Source: Microvirga guangxiensis (GTDB lineage: Bacteria; Pseudomonadota; Alphaproteobacteria; Rhizobiales; Beijerinckiaceae). Taken from it: a DNA stretch of 64,000 nt. Below are positions 1 to 7,741 of this stretch, piece by piece. Position 1 is the first letter of the stretch; every line of letters begins with the position of its first letter. The notes below the pieces were generated by a model. The model was not told the origin of the DNA. It was given only the letters and a program-made list of their open reading frames with translations, and did not search any database. The stretch is taken from positions 274,736 to 338,735 of the forward strand of contig NZ_FMVJ01000005.1 in assembly GCF_900102135.1 (NCBI RefSeq). The letters run 5' to 3'. Position numbers and translations under genes: made by a program.

Positions 1-1256
1 GCATTCACACCTTCGTCTCCACCTCGCCGATCCACTTGCAGCACCAGATGCGCAAGACCGAGGAAGAGGTGCTGGAGATCATCACGGCCACTGTCACGCA
101 GGCGCGCAACCTGATCGAGGACATTGAGTGGTCGGCCATGGACGCCACGCGCACGCCCATCGATTACCTGTGCCGCTGCGTGGAAGCCGCCATCAAGTCA
201 GGCGCCACCACCATCAACCTGCCGGACACGGTGGGCTATGCGACGCCGGATGAATACCGCGCCATGTTCCGCGCCGTGCGCGAGCGCGTGCCGAATGCGG
301 ACAAGGCGATCTTCTCCGCTCACTGCCACAACGATCTGGGCCTCGCCGTCGCGAACTCGCTCGCAGCGTTGGAAGGTGGCGCGCGTCAGATCGAGTGCAC
401 CCTCAACGGCATCGGCGAGCGCGCGGGCAACGCGGCTTTGGAAGAGGTCGTGATGGCGATCAAGACGCGCGGCGACGTGCTGCCCTACGAGACGGGCATC
501 GAAGCCACCATGCTGACGCGTGCATCGAAGCTCGCTTCCGCGGCCACTTCGTTCCCGGTGCAGTACAACAAGGCCATCGTGGGCCGGAACGCCTTCGCGC
601 ATGAAAGCGGCATCCACCAGGACGGTATGCTGAAGAACGCGCAGACCTATGAGATCATGACGCCGGAAAGCGTCGGCGTGTCGAAGACATCGCTGGTCAT
701 GGGCAAGCATTCGGGCCGCGCAGCCTTCCGCAACAAGCTGGAGGAGTTGGGCTACAGCCTCTCCGACAACCAGTTCCAGGATGCGTTCGAGCGATTCAAG
801 GATCTGGCCGACCGCAAGAAGCACGTCTACGATGAGGACATTGAGGCGCTGGTCGATCAGAACATCGCCACCGCCCATGACCGCATCAAGCTGGTTTCTC
901 TCTCCATCGTCGCCGGCACACGCGGTCCGCAGCGCGCTACCATGCGCCTGCAGGTGGACAGCAACACGGTGATCGAGGAGCAGGAAGGCAACGGGCCGGT
1001 GGATGCGACCTTCAACGCCATCAAGGCGCTGGTGCCGCACGAGGCCGTGCTGGAGCTCTACCAGGTGCATGCGGTGACGGAAGGCACGGATGCACAGGCC
1101 GAAGTGTCGGTGCGCCTCTCCGCCGACGGCCGCAGCGTGACGGCACGCGCCGCCGATCCCGACACGCTCGTTGCGTCCGCGCAGGCCTATCTCGGTGCGC
1201 TCAACAAGCTGATGAGCCGAGGCGCAAGACTGCACGCGCAGCACGCTGCCGAGTGA
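1..1256 (+). CDS. leuA: 2-isopropylmalate synthase, 3' part
   Basis: First committed enzyme of leucine synthesis; condenses acetyl-CoA with 2-oxoisovalerate in the cytoplasm. The reading frame is already open at base 3, so the start lies outside the window. Visible are the rest of the DRE-TIM barrel, with the metal-binding segment SAHCHNDLGLAVANS, the GNAALEEVVMA stretch, and HESGIHQDGML, followed from roughly base 850 by the C-terminal LeuA dimer domain that binds leucine for feedback control. The C-terminus (TARAADPDTLVASAQAYLGALNKLM) is typical of full-length LeuA. A strong hairpin terminator follows 25 bases after the stop. Related homocitrate or citramalate synthases share the barrel, but the leucine-type regulatory domain and overall match make LeuA by far the best call. 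Confidence 0.95.
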   Translation, partial: IHTFVSTSPIHLQHQMRKTEEEVLEIITATVTQARNLIEDIEWSAMDATRTPIDYLCRCVEAAIKSGATTINLPDTVGYATPDEYRAMFRAVRERVPNADKAIFSAHCHNDLGLAVANSLAALEGGARQIECTLNGIGERAGNAALEEVVMAIKTRGDVLPYETGIEATMLTRASKLASAATSFPVQYNKAIVGRNAFAHESGIHQDGMLKNAQTYEIMTPESVGVSKTSLVMGKHSGRAAFRNKLEELGYSLSDNQFQDAFERFKDLADRKKHVYDEDIEALVDQNIATAHDRIKLVSLSIVAGTRGPQRATMRLQVDSNTVIEEQEGNGPVDATFNAIKALVPHEAVLELYQVHAVTEGTDAQAEVSVRLSADGRSVTARAADPDTLVASAQAYLGALNKLMSRGARLHAQHAAE

Positions 1257-1280
1257 TCTTTCACGCAGCTCGCAATCAAG

Positions 1281-1307
1281 ATGCCCGGCCTTGCGCCGGG
1301 CATTTTT
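1281..1307 (+). terminator. Rho-independent terminator of leuA
   Basis: Perfect 9-bp stem ATGCCCGGC / GCCGGGCAT (1281-1289 and 1295-1303) with a 5-base loop, directly followed by a T run. It starts 25 bases after the leuA stop codon. Confidence 0.85.
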
Positions 1308-1387
1308 GCTTTAGCACACAAACCTGATCTCCCTTCCCTTTGTCCCTGTTCTCGGAGTGTCTCGCCCATCACAAGGTATGGCGCAGA

Positions 1388-1500
1388 TTTCCCTCCCTCT
1401 TGCGGGGAGGGCCAGGGTGGGGGTGTCGGCGTCACGTCTTGGAGCAGTGGCGCTTACACCCCCACCTCCAACTCCTCCCCACAAGGGGGAGGAGGGTTAA
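1388..1500. repeat. Inverted pair of palindromic intergenic repeats
   Basis: Two copies of one unit face each other. The left copy (about 1388-1426) has a small C-rich/G-rich hairpin (CCCTCCC...GGGGAGGG) followed by the tail GGTGGGGGTGT. The right copy (about 1456-1500) is its reverse complement with slightly different loop and stem bases. The element sits between two convergent genes (leuA and the Lrp/AsnC regulator). This is the look of the REP-like palindromic elements scattered through Hyphomicrobiales genomes. Nothing coding is supported in 1308-1596. Confidence 0.7.
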
Positions 1501-1596
1501 GACGGCGTTTCATGAGCCAGCTCCTCAAGATGAGGACAGTGAAATGGAGGGTATTAGAGAAGTCCCACGTGCAGCTGGAGGTGGCGTAACTTCTGC

Positions 1597-2067
1597 CTAA
1601 TCCGATACCGGAATCGGACTTGGCGGCTTGATCGTTGAGAGCACGAAGCTCGAGCGCACATCCGCCACACCGGGTAGGGTGAGCAGGCGGTTCATAGTGA
1701 ACTCGCCGAAGCTCTCGATGTCGCGGGCCACCGCATGGACGATGATATCCACCTCGCCGGCAAGCGCATGGCAGGCGATGACCTCCTCATAGCCCTTTAG
1801 CCGCTCCACGAGGCGTGTGCGCCAGCCGGGCTCCGATTGCTCGAGCTTGATGAAAACGAAAGCCTCCACCTCGAAGCCGACGGCCTTGCGGTTCACCATG
1901 GCCCTGTAGCCTTCGATGATGCCGTCTTCCTCCAGCGCCTTCAGTCGTCGCAGGCAGGGGGAGGCGGCAAGGCCGACCTTCTCTGCCAAGGTAGAGTTTG
2001 GAATGCGTCCATCCCCCTGAATGGCCCGCAGAATTCGACGGTCTGAAGGAGACAGGTGGCGTTTCAT
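1597..2067 (-). CDS. Lrp/AsnC family transcriptional regulator
   Basis: A 156-residue protein with the family plan: N-terminal winged HTH (SDRRILRAIQGDGRIPNSTLAEKVGL...CLRRLKALEEDGII, residues about 8-52) and a C-terminal RAM/AsnC ligand-binding domain (about 70-145). The start ATG is the first in frame and the length is normal for the family. It is divergent from phhA (2197, + strand) with 129 bases between the starts, and this gap contains dyads with GTCAT/ATGAC arms. In other Proteobacteria phenylalanine hydroxylase genes are often controlled by an adjacent regulator, so the likely role is amino-acid-responsive control of phhA and of itself. The effector is inferred to be an aromatic amino acid; nothing in the sequence proves it. 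Confidence 0.9.
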   Translation of the reverse strand: MKRHLSPSDRRILRAIQGDGRIPNSTLAEKVGLAASPCLRRLKALEEDGIIEGYRAMVNRKAVGFEVEAFVFIKLEQSEPGWRTRLVERLKGYEEVIACHALAGEVDIIVHAVARDIESFGEFTMNRLLTLPGVADVRSSFVLSTIKPPSPIPVSD

Positions 2068-2093
2068 CTATGCCTCATGGATTGCGGCCCCCA

Positions 2094-2149
2094 GGTCATT
2101 TTATGACGGCTCCGGCGCTAATCCAGGCGACTTTCGGCGGAAAATGACC
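2094..2149. promoter_or_regulatory. Candidate Lrp/AsnC operator region
   Basis: The 9-mer GGTCATTTT (2094-2102) is repeated in inverted orientation as AAAATGACC (2141-2149), and the left copy is part of a compact dyad GTCAT-TTT-ATGAC (2095-2107). Both lie in the short gap between the divergent regulator and phhA, where an autoregulated Lrp-type protein would bind. Confidence 0.55.
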
Positions 2150-2196
2150 CAATGAGAGTGCTATCCTAACGTCACAATAAAGACGGAGGAAACGCC

Positions 2197-3054
2197 ATGA
2201 ACACCGCCACCGGCAGCGACGATCCGCGCGATTACATGCGTGATCAGGGCTTCGAGAACTACACCGAGGCCGATCATGCCACCTGGAGCATTCTGGCCAA
2301 GCGCCAGCGGGAGCTCCTGCAAGGCCGCATCGCCGACCAGTTCCTGGAAGGTCTCGACCATCTCGGTATCGGCGACGAGGGCATCCCCGATTTTCGCGTG
2401 ATGAACCAACGCCTCAAGGCGGCGACCGGCTGGGAAGTTGTCGCGGTGCCGGGTCTCATCCCGGACCTTGCCTTCTTCCGCATGCTGGCGAACCGCCAGT
2501 TTCCCGCGGGCTTCTGGATCCGCAAGCCGGAGCAGCTCGACTATATCGAGGAACCGGACATCTTCCATGACGTGTTCGGCCATGTGCCGCTGATCATGCA
2601 GCCGATCTATGCGGATTATCTCGAATCCTACGGCAAGGCAGGCCTTGTGGCCGCCGAGCACGGGGCGCTGAAGTACCTGGCGCGGCTTTACTGGTACACG
2701 GTGGAATTCAGCCTCGCGCAGACGCCTGACGGCATGCGCATCGTCGGGGCAGGCATCGCCTCGTCACCAGGCGAGACGATCTTCGCGCTCGAGAGCCCAT
2801 CCCCTAACCGGGTCGCCTTCGATCTCGGCCGTGTCATGCGCACTCTTTACCGGATCGACGATTACCAGGAGACCTACTTCGTGCTCGATGGGGTCGAAGC
2901 CTGGCCCAGCCTCGACATCGACCGCCTGATCCCCTTGTGGAAGGAGCTGGAAGGGCAGGGAGAGATCAAGCCCGGAGAGATCCAGCCTGAGGACCGGGTT
3001 TTGACACAGGGTGACGGCAGCTACCATCGGTCGAAATCGAAATCCGCAGCTTAA
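2197..3054 (+). CDS. phhA: Phenylalanine 4-monooxygenase
   Basis: Converts phenylalanine to tyrosine using O2, a pterin cofactor and non-haem iron. At 285 residues it is the monomeric bacterial form, without the N-terminal ACT regulatory domain of animal enzymes. The iron ligands are visible: His124 and His129 in HDVFGHVPLI and Glu170 in YWYTVEFSL. The start ATG follows a good ribosome binding site (GACGGAGGAAACGCC). No pterin recycling gene (phhB) is adjacent; the next feature is a tRNA. The divergent Lrp/AsnC gene is the likely regulator. Confidence 0.95.
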   Translation: MNTATGSDDPRDYMRDQGFENYTEADHATWSILAKRQRELLQGRIADQFLEGLDHLGIGDEGIPDFRVMNQRLKAATGWEVVAVPGLIPDLAFFRMLANRQFPAGFWIRKPEQLDYIEEPDIFHDVFGHVPLIMQPIYADYLESYGKAGLVAAEHGALKYLARLYWYTVEFSLAQTPDGMRIVGAGIASSPGETIFALESPSPNRVAFDLGRVMRTLYRIDDYQETYFVLDGVEAWPSLDIDRLIPLWKELEGQGEIKPGEIQPEDRVLTQGDGSYHRSKSKSAA

Positions 3055-3085
3055 GGAAAAAACCTCTCCAAATGGGCTAGACAGG

Positions 3086-3113
3086 GGCCGTACGGTTTGT
3101 TACACGCACGGCC
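3086..3113 (+). terminator. Possible terminator after phhA
   Basis: GGCCGT (3086-3091) pairs with ACGGCC (3108-3113), 32 bases after the phhA stop and before the tRNA. The stem is short and the following T run is weak. Confidence 0.35.
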
Positions 3114-3151
3114 TCTTCAGCGGAAACCGCGCCGCTGAAAACGTTTGGGAC

Positions 3152-3227
<76 letters not shown>

Positions 3228-3581
3228 AATTTTTCCAATATCTCCAAATTTTGACTTTGTTTGGCCCTTCAGCCGAATGATGTCTTTGCTGATGAAGCTC
3301 TTCCAGTGAGCAGCACTCGCTCGCGAGTAAGACACGGTCATCGGTTATCGCGCGTCCCTTCGAAGCCCCCGGCCTGAGGATTGGTCAAGATCGAAGGGGC
3401 AATCGCAGCCTTCGTGCCGATCGACTTGAGATAGGGTAAGGCAGAGGCATGAATTTCGATATGCCGAGTGCCACGAGCATGCGGTTGCTTTCGCAGCGCC
3501 GATTCGTCCTCCTTGCCCGGTCTATTTTAGAAACCAACGCGGAGCGAGGCCGTTATCTACGATCCTTTGTCGATCAAAGTC
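3228..3581. other. Intergenic region without a recognised gene
   Basis: Between tRNA-Lys and the protease gene. A short open frame from 3449 overlaps the start of the protease in another frame and resembles nothing known. No integrase, direct repeat of the tRNA 3' end, or sigma-type promoter could be identified. Confidence 0.5.
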
Positions 3582-5588
3582 ATGGCCAGCATGCTTCCAC
3601 GGCAATTCTCCACGCCCATTCTTCTTTCCTGCTTCGTTATTGCATGTCCTGTGCAGTTTCAGCTCGATCTGACGTCCGCCAATTGGCTTGGCTTGGTGGA
3701 TAGCCCTGCCTTTGCCAAGGGGGGGAACGGAGGAAACGGCGGCAACGGTAACGGTGGTAATGGCAACGGTGGGAATGGCGGCAAGGGAGGAAACGGCGGT
3801 AACGCGGGCAATAGCGGAAATGGAGGGAACGCCGGGAATAGCGGGAACGCTGGAGGTGGAAACGGCAACGGCAACGGTAATTCCGGTCGAGGAGGGGGCT
3901 CCAGCAGCGCAGGTTCTAACGGGAATGGCCAAGGCAATGGCGGTGCCGGTGGCAATCGCGGAGGCGCAAGCAATGCCAATGGTGGGAGCCAAGGCAATAA
4001 TGGTAGCAGTCCGGGCAGTAATTCCGGCCGTGGCAATTCCGGGGGCGGTCAAGGGCAGGCGGCTGGAAACTCGGGCGGTGCTTCTTCGAATGGCGGCGGC
4101 AAGGGGCGTGGCGGCGCTTCCAATGCCGGTTCTGGCGGCAATGGATCTACCCAGAGCGCATCCGCATCGAAGAACTCCAAGGCCGCGTCCAACTCCGTAG
4201 CGCCTCATGGCTTGTCGGCTCTCTTCGGCGCCATTGCAGAGAGGTTCCGCCCAGTCGACACGCGAGCCGCGCCGGCACCAGCCAGGGTGAACTCGCCACA
4301 GCGGGGCGCGAAGGCTGCATCATCGCGCAGCAGAGCAGGCAAGGCCCAAGCAGGTAAAAGCCGTGCAGGGTCCAAAGAAGCAAGCGCCAGGACTTCTAGC
4401 CGGAAAGCTCAAGCTTCAGCCGAGCGCGCTGCCAGTCAAAAACGCCTTTCGAAGCCGCGCTACGCACCTCGCTCCATCGTCGCAGCGGGATTGTCGCCCG
4501 CACAACTGGAGCGGTTGGCAGCGCAGGGCATTCGGGGCGAAAGTTTAACCAAAGGATCGATCGCGAGCGTGGTGCGGCTCAGTGTTCCTCGGGGGATGTC
4601 TCTTGCAAAAGCACAGAGGGTCGTCCGTACGGTTGATGCCGCCGCTGCCACCGATCTCGATCACTACTACTACACGGACGAGGGACCATCAGCGTGCGAG
4701 GGACAGACCTGTGAGATGGCCGCGCTCGTCGATTGGAATCCGATGGCGGCAGATCAATGCGCGGCAATTCCCGAAATTGGATTGATCGATACGGCCGTCG
4801 ATCTCAATCATCGGGCTTTGAAGGGGCAATCGATCGATGTGGTCGAGATTGCAAAGGAGGGAGCTCGCACCTCCCAGCCCGACCATGGAACGGCGATTGC
4901 CGCACTTCTTGCAGGACGCAGCGATAGCGGAATTCCCGGGCTGCTGCCGAAGGTCAAGATTGTGTCGGTCGATGCTTTTTCGAATGATGGCGGAGGACGT
5001 GACCGGACTGACGTGGTGGCGCTTGTGAAGGCCCTTGAAGCTCTTGCCGAACGTCAGGTGCGGATCATCAACATGAGCCTGTCCGGGCCGCCGAACAACG
5101 TGCTCAAGCAAGCCATTCAAGCTGCGCAGAAAAAGGGCATCATTATTATCGCCGCCGCAGGCAACAATGGCCCCGGCGCCGAGCCGTCCTATCCTGCGGC
5201 CTATGAAGGCGTCATCGCCGTCACTGCGGTTGATCATCAGCGCAAGGTTTATTCGCGTGCGACACGCGGGCCATATGTGGATCTGGCCGCTCCCGGCGTC
5301 GGCATCAGAACGGCATCTGCCACTGAAACGGTCGCTGTCCGCAGCGGCACATCCTACGCGGTACCTTACATCACAGCCGCTGCCGCCTTGGCCCGGGCGC
5401 ATGATCCCGGAATGGATGTCGCGCAAGTCCGGGCGCGTTTGGAGGAGAGCGCACAGGATCTCGGCGAGCCTGGACGCGACACGACATACGGCTATGGCCT
5501 CATCCAGATGTCGCGCCTATGCATGTTGCCAAATGATGAGCAACCTGTTGCGCAATCCCAGCATGCGCTCGATATGGGCGTTCCCTGA
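3582..5588 (+). CDS. Secreted subtilisin-like (S8) serine protease with long Gly/Asn-rich segment
   Basis: About 668 residues. A hydrophobic N-terminus (LPRQFSTPILLSCFVIACP) suggests export. Residues about 47-195 are a low-complexity Gly/Asn/Ser tract, then about 195-330 is basic and Ala/Ser/Lys/Arg-rich, and the C-terminal half is the peptidase. The S8 triad is intact: Asp403 (GLIDTAVDLNH), His435 (DHGTAIAALLAG) and Ser591 (SGTSYAVPYI), with the oxyanion Asn region IIAAAGNNGPG. The frame is open from a TTG at 3567, but ATG 3582 is the first ATG before the signal sequence; no strong ribosome binding site decides between them. It is convergent with an anti-sigma/ECF sigma pair, an arrangement that recurs around such proteases in alphaproteobacteria. 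Substrate unknown; processing of cell-surface or envelope-stress proteins is an inference. Confidence 0.88.
   Translation: MASMLPRQFSTPILLSCFVIACPVQFQLDLTSANWLGLVDSPAFAKGGNGGNGGNGNGGNGNGGNGGKGGNGGNAGNSGNGGNAGNSGNAGGGNGNGNGNSGRGGGSSSAGSNGNGQGNGGAGGNRGGASNANGGSQGNNGSSPGSNSGRGNSGGGQGQAAGNSGGASSNGGGKGRGGASNAGSGGNGSTQSASASKNSKAASNSVAPHGLSALFGAIAERFRPVDTRAAPAPARVNSPQRGAKAASSRSRAGKAQAGKSRAGSKEASARTSSRKAQASAERAASQKRLSKPRYAPRSIVAAGLSPAQLERLAAQGIRGESLTKGSIASVVRLSVPRGMSLAKAQRVVRTVDAAAATDLDHYYYTDEGPSACEGQTCEMAALVDWNPMAADQCAAIPEIGLIDTAVDLNHRALKGQSIDVVEIAKEGARTSQPDHGTAIAALLAGRSDSGIPGLLPKVKIVSVDAFSNDGGGRDRTDVVALVKALEALAERQVRIINMSLSGPPNNVLKQAIQAAQKKGIIIIAAAGNNGPGAEPSYPAAYEGVIAVTAVDHQRKVYSRATRGPYVDLAAPGVGIRTASATETVAVRSGTSYAVPYITAAAALARAHDPGMDVAQVRARLEESAQDLGEPGRDTTYGYGLIQMSRLCMLPNDEQPVAQSQHALDMGVP
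3717..4148 (+). repeat. Gly/Asn-rich low-complexity coding tract
   Basis: Inside the protease gene, GGN-type and GGA/GGC/AAC codon triplets repeat imperfectly (GGNGGNGNGGNG and similar, later with Ser and Gln). Codons vary, so this is a protein-level repeat rather than a clean microsatellite. The opposite strand shows only a Pro-rich artefact. Confidence 0.85.
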
Positions 5589-5619
5589 CAAGGCGTGTCT
5601 GCGTCGAAGGCTCTCGGCT

Positions 5620-6408
5620 TTACTTGGATAACCTGGACAGAATTTCTTTCTCTGCCGGAGGCTCCAGCGGGTCTCCTGCTTTCATGCTCTGCAAGTAAGA
5701 ACCCATGAGATCGCTTCCATCAGCCGGGGCGTAGCTGGAGGTCTGGGCAGGCTCGAGCAAGGCGAATGTGATGTTCCAGTCGGTGTTCGAGCGACAGGCC
5801 ACGGCGTTTGCCTTGCCTGATGCATCCTGGAGGATGAACTCCCGACAAATCGCCCCATTGTCGGATCTGTATGTCGCCACGATCCGAAGCTGAGCCGCGC
5901 CAAGGCCATGCTGCTGGCCGGAGGCGGCCGTGCTGAGCGTCTCCTTGACGGGCACGCTGTTCAAGCGGGCGATCAAGGATTGATCCGCAGGCTCATGATC
6001 GTTCTTCATCCACTGCCCTGCGAAGAAGGCAGCCGTCCCGATTGCAAGGACAGCCAAGGAAGCCGCCAGGCGCATCGTGTTGCGCGAGAAGTATGAACTG
6101 GAAGGGGCTGTTGACTGGTTCACTGCAGGCTTGGCTGCCGCTGCTGTCTCGACGCTCTTCAATCTCGCTCCTTCGACAGCCAGCACCTGCCGGATGATTG
6201 CGGAGTGCAGAGCGGGAGGCACAGCGAGATGGTCCTCAGAGGACAGGGCGGTTTGAACCAAGCGCCGGCTCTCGATGTATGCCGCGATCCGCCAACCGAT
6301 TTGAGCATCCTTAGCCATAGCTTGTTCAACGACACGTCTGACGGTTTCGTCGAGCTCGCCATCGGCAAAGGCCATGAGGATTTCGTCAGTTAAATGGACC
6401 TGTGACAA
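5620..6408 (-). CDS. Membrane-anchored anti-sigma factor
   Basis: 262 residues. The N-terminal cytoplasmic part begins LTDEILMAFADGELD, the typical opening of anti-sigma domains that clamp ECF sigma factors; the zinc-binding His-x3-Cys-x2-Cys motif is absent. One membrane segment follows at about residues 110-132 (MRLAASLAVLAIGTAAFFAG), then an extracytoplasmic domain of about 125 residues. It lies 30 bases downstream of the ECF sigma gene and is transcribed with it. It should hold the sigma factor at the membrane until an envelope signal releases it. The gene ends 31 bases from the convergent S8 protease gene, whose product could act in the same pathway, but that link is inference. Confidence 0.85.
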   Translation of the reverse strand: MSQVHLTDEILMAFADGELDETVRRVVEQAMAKDAQIGWRIAAYIESRRLVQTALSSEDHLAVPPALHSAIIRQVLAVEGARLKSVETAAAAKPAVNQSTAPSSSYFSRNTMRLAASLAVLAIGTAAFFAGQWMKNDHEPADQSLIARLNSVPVKETLSTAASGQQHGLGAAQLRIVATYRSDNGAICREFILQDASGKANAVACRSNTDWNITFALLEPAQTSSYAPADGSDLMGSYLQSMKAGDPLEPPAEKEILSRLSK

Positions 6409-6438
6409 CGCTTCCCCCTCTCTCTTCGGTTTGTCTTC

Positions 6439-6933
6439 TCAGGCGGCATGGGTTGCCTCGAAAATGCGTTTCCGCGCACGAGCCAATCGGCTCATGACGG
6501 TGCCAACAGGAACTCCCAGAATCTCAGCGGCTTCCCGATAGGCGAGATCTTCCACGCAAACGAGGACGAGGACTTCTCTTTGTTCGGTCGGCAGCTCCGC
6601 TATCGCACGCTGAACATCGGTCAACGTGAGCTTGCTGATGACTTCGTGTTCACCGTGGCTATGGTCCATGAGGCGATCTTCGTGGTTTCGCACATCGTCC
6701 AGAATTACGTCGGCCTTGTGCTGACGTAAGTGATCGATCCAGGCATTGTGCAGAATGCGGAAAACCCAGGCATCCAGACGAGTGCCCGGAGTCCACTGCT
6801 CGGCATTGAGAAGTGCTTTCTCGCAGGCGCTCTGCACCATATCGTCGGCAAGGGAAGGAGACCGGGTCAAGGCCAAGGCAAACCGCCTAAGCCGCGGTAA
6901 GAGACTTACCAACTCATGCCCGATCGCCGCCAT
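6439..6933 (-). CDS. ECF-type RNA polymerase sigma factor
   Basis: 164 residues with sigma-70 region 2 (LADDMVQSACEKALL...TRLDAWVFRILHNAWIDHLR) and region 4 (LPTEQREVLVLVCVEDLAYREAAEILGVPVGTVMSRLARARKRI), and no regions 1 or 3, as in ECF sigma factors. It is the first gene of a two-gene unit with its anti-sigma factor. About 30 bases upstream lies GGAATAAAC-N13-CGTT, and the same sequence precedes the divergent gene at 7119 and, nearly, the gene at 8448. These are the best candidates for its own target promoters, implying autoregulation and a small local regulon. Confidence 0.92.
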   Translation of the reverse strand: MAAIGHELVSLLPRLRRFALALTRSPSLADDMVQSACEKALLNAEQWTPGTRLDAWVFRILHNAWIDHLRQHKADVILDDVRNHEDRLMDHSHGEHEVISKLTLTDVQRAIAELPTEQREVLVLVCVEDLAYREAAEILGVPVGTVMSRLARARKRIFEATHAA

Positions 6934-6964
6934 ACACCCTCTCTCGATGCCGGATCCACCGAAG

Positions 6965-6990
6965 AACGGTGATCAGGCGAAGTTTATTCC
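6965..6990 (-). promoter_or_regulatory. Candidate ECF promoter for the sigma/anti-sigma operon
   Basis: Read on the minus strand: GGAAT (6990-6986), 17 bases, CGTT (6968-6965). The fuller form GGAATAAAC-N13-CGTT is identical to the promoter facing the other way at 7071-7096. It resembles the alphaproteobacterial GGAAC-N16/17-CGTT class. Confidence 0.65.
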
Positions 6991-7070
6991 CGCTTATGGA
7001 AGATTTTTGCCCCCGGACCTGAACAGTAAAGATGCGAGGGTGCGATTGGTGAAAATTTTTCTCAGGAAGC

Positions 7071-7096
7071 GGAATAAACAGCATCCCGCATCCGTT
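7071..7096 (+). promoter_or_regulatory. Candidate ECF promoter for the gene at 7119
   Basis: GGAAT (7071-7075), 17 bases, CGTT (7093-7096), 22 bases before the start codon. It shares GGAATAAAC-N13-CGTT exactly with the divergent sigma-factor promoter. Confidence 0.65.
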
Positions 7097-7118
7097 CTCG
7101 TGCGTCGACGGAGAATTC

Positions 7119-7391
7119 ATGATGAACGCCGAGTCAGAATTCGAATGGAAGGAAACCTATCGAGCCCGTCTCAATGGCTTGGAGAGTGTGCTTGCGGCTA
7201 TTGTCGAGCTTCTTGCCTCCGAAAACGCGGCTATGCGGAAAGATCTCTCCCAGCGCCTGGATCTGCTTCAGGTGTTGATGCGAGAGCAAAATGCTCATCT
7301 GGCAAGCCTTGAGGTTGTCAACCGATTCCAGGTTTTGGTTTCGGAGGAAGTCAGGGATCCGATAGCTCTCTCATGGTCGTCTGATAGTTGA
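7119..7391 (+). CDS. Small acidic helical protein of unknown function, probable ECF target
   Basis: 90 residues, not recognised. The sequence is soluble and rich in Glu, Leu and Ala; residues about 17-68 (LNGLESVLAAIVELLASENAAM...DLSQRLDLLQVLMREQNAHL) have a heptad-like Leu/Ile/Val pattern consistent with a coiled coil or helical hairpin. There is no signal peptide or membrane segment. Two adjacent ATGs (7119, 7122) follow GGAG. Its main interest is its place: divergent from the ECF sigma gene and preceded by the same promoter sequence, so it is probably made under the same stress. It could be a partner or feedback protein of the sigma/anti-sigma pair, but there is no direct evidence. Confidence 0.7.
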   Translation: MMNAESEFEWKETYRARLNGLESVLAAIVELLASENAAMRKDLSQRLDLLQVLMREQNAHLASLEVVNRFQVLVSEEVRDPIALSWSSDS

Positions 7392-7577
7392 AGAACAGCT
7401 ATAGTTTCGGATTTATACGAATTTCCTATGGCTCGGATTGCTATATTCGACCGCTAATAGATTTTATTTTGTTCAATCAGTATAATTCTATTTTATATTT
7501 AAAGATAAAGTAATTATTGATGAACTTTGATTGCTTTGATGTGTTTTATCGTCAGGAAATCCTCAAATAGGATATTG
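7392..7577. other. AT-rich intergenic stretch
   Basis: Bases 7400-7560 are strikingly AT-rich against the GC-rich surroundings, with runs such as TTTTATATTTAAAGATAAAG. No gene is recognised. It may be a promoter or nucleoid-protein site for the small ORF that follows, or a recent insertion. Confidence 0.5.
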
Positions 7578-7727
7578 ATGATGAGAAATACACAGTCGAG
7601 CGACATTATTGAGGTGCCCACCGAAGTATCGGGCGTGGCTCCGATGTCTCTTCAAAAGGCCTCTATCGCATTCACGGCATCCGTGTCTGCGTTCATCGGA
7701 ATAAGCCTTCTCTTGGCAAGCGTTTGA
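7578..7727 (+). CDS. Small single-pass membrane protein (hypothetical)
   Basis: 49 residues from ATG 7578 (or 48 from 7581), preceded by AGGA at a workable distance. The C-terminal half (SIAFTASVSAFIGISLLLASV) is one hydrophobic segment; the N-terminal half is polar. No family recognised. A strong hairpin follows 14 bases after the stop, supporting a real transcription unit. Coding evidence is otherwise thin because the gene is so short. Confidence 0.4.
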   Translation: MMRNTQSSDIIEVPTEVSGVAPMSLQKASIAFTASVSAFIGISLLLASV

Positions 7728-7741
7728 TCATGCCACAAGGA

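Noticed and set aside
198..1244. 348-codon minus-strand frame within leuA
   Set aside because: Antisense shadow of a conserved enzyme gene.
3449..3703. 84-codon plus-strand frame with a fair ribosome binding site before the protease
   Set aside because: It overlaps the signal-peptide part of the protease gene in a different frame and has no recognisable feature.
3659..4036. Pro/Leu-rich minus-strand frame
   Set aside because: It is the complement of the Gly/Asn repeat of the protease gene; repetitive Pro-Leu-Pro output is expected from that.
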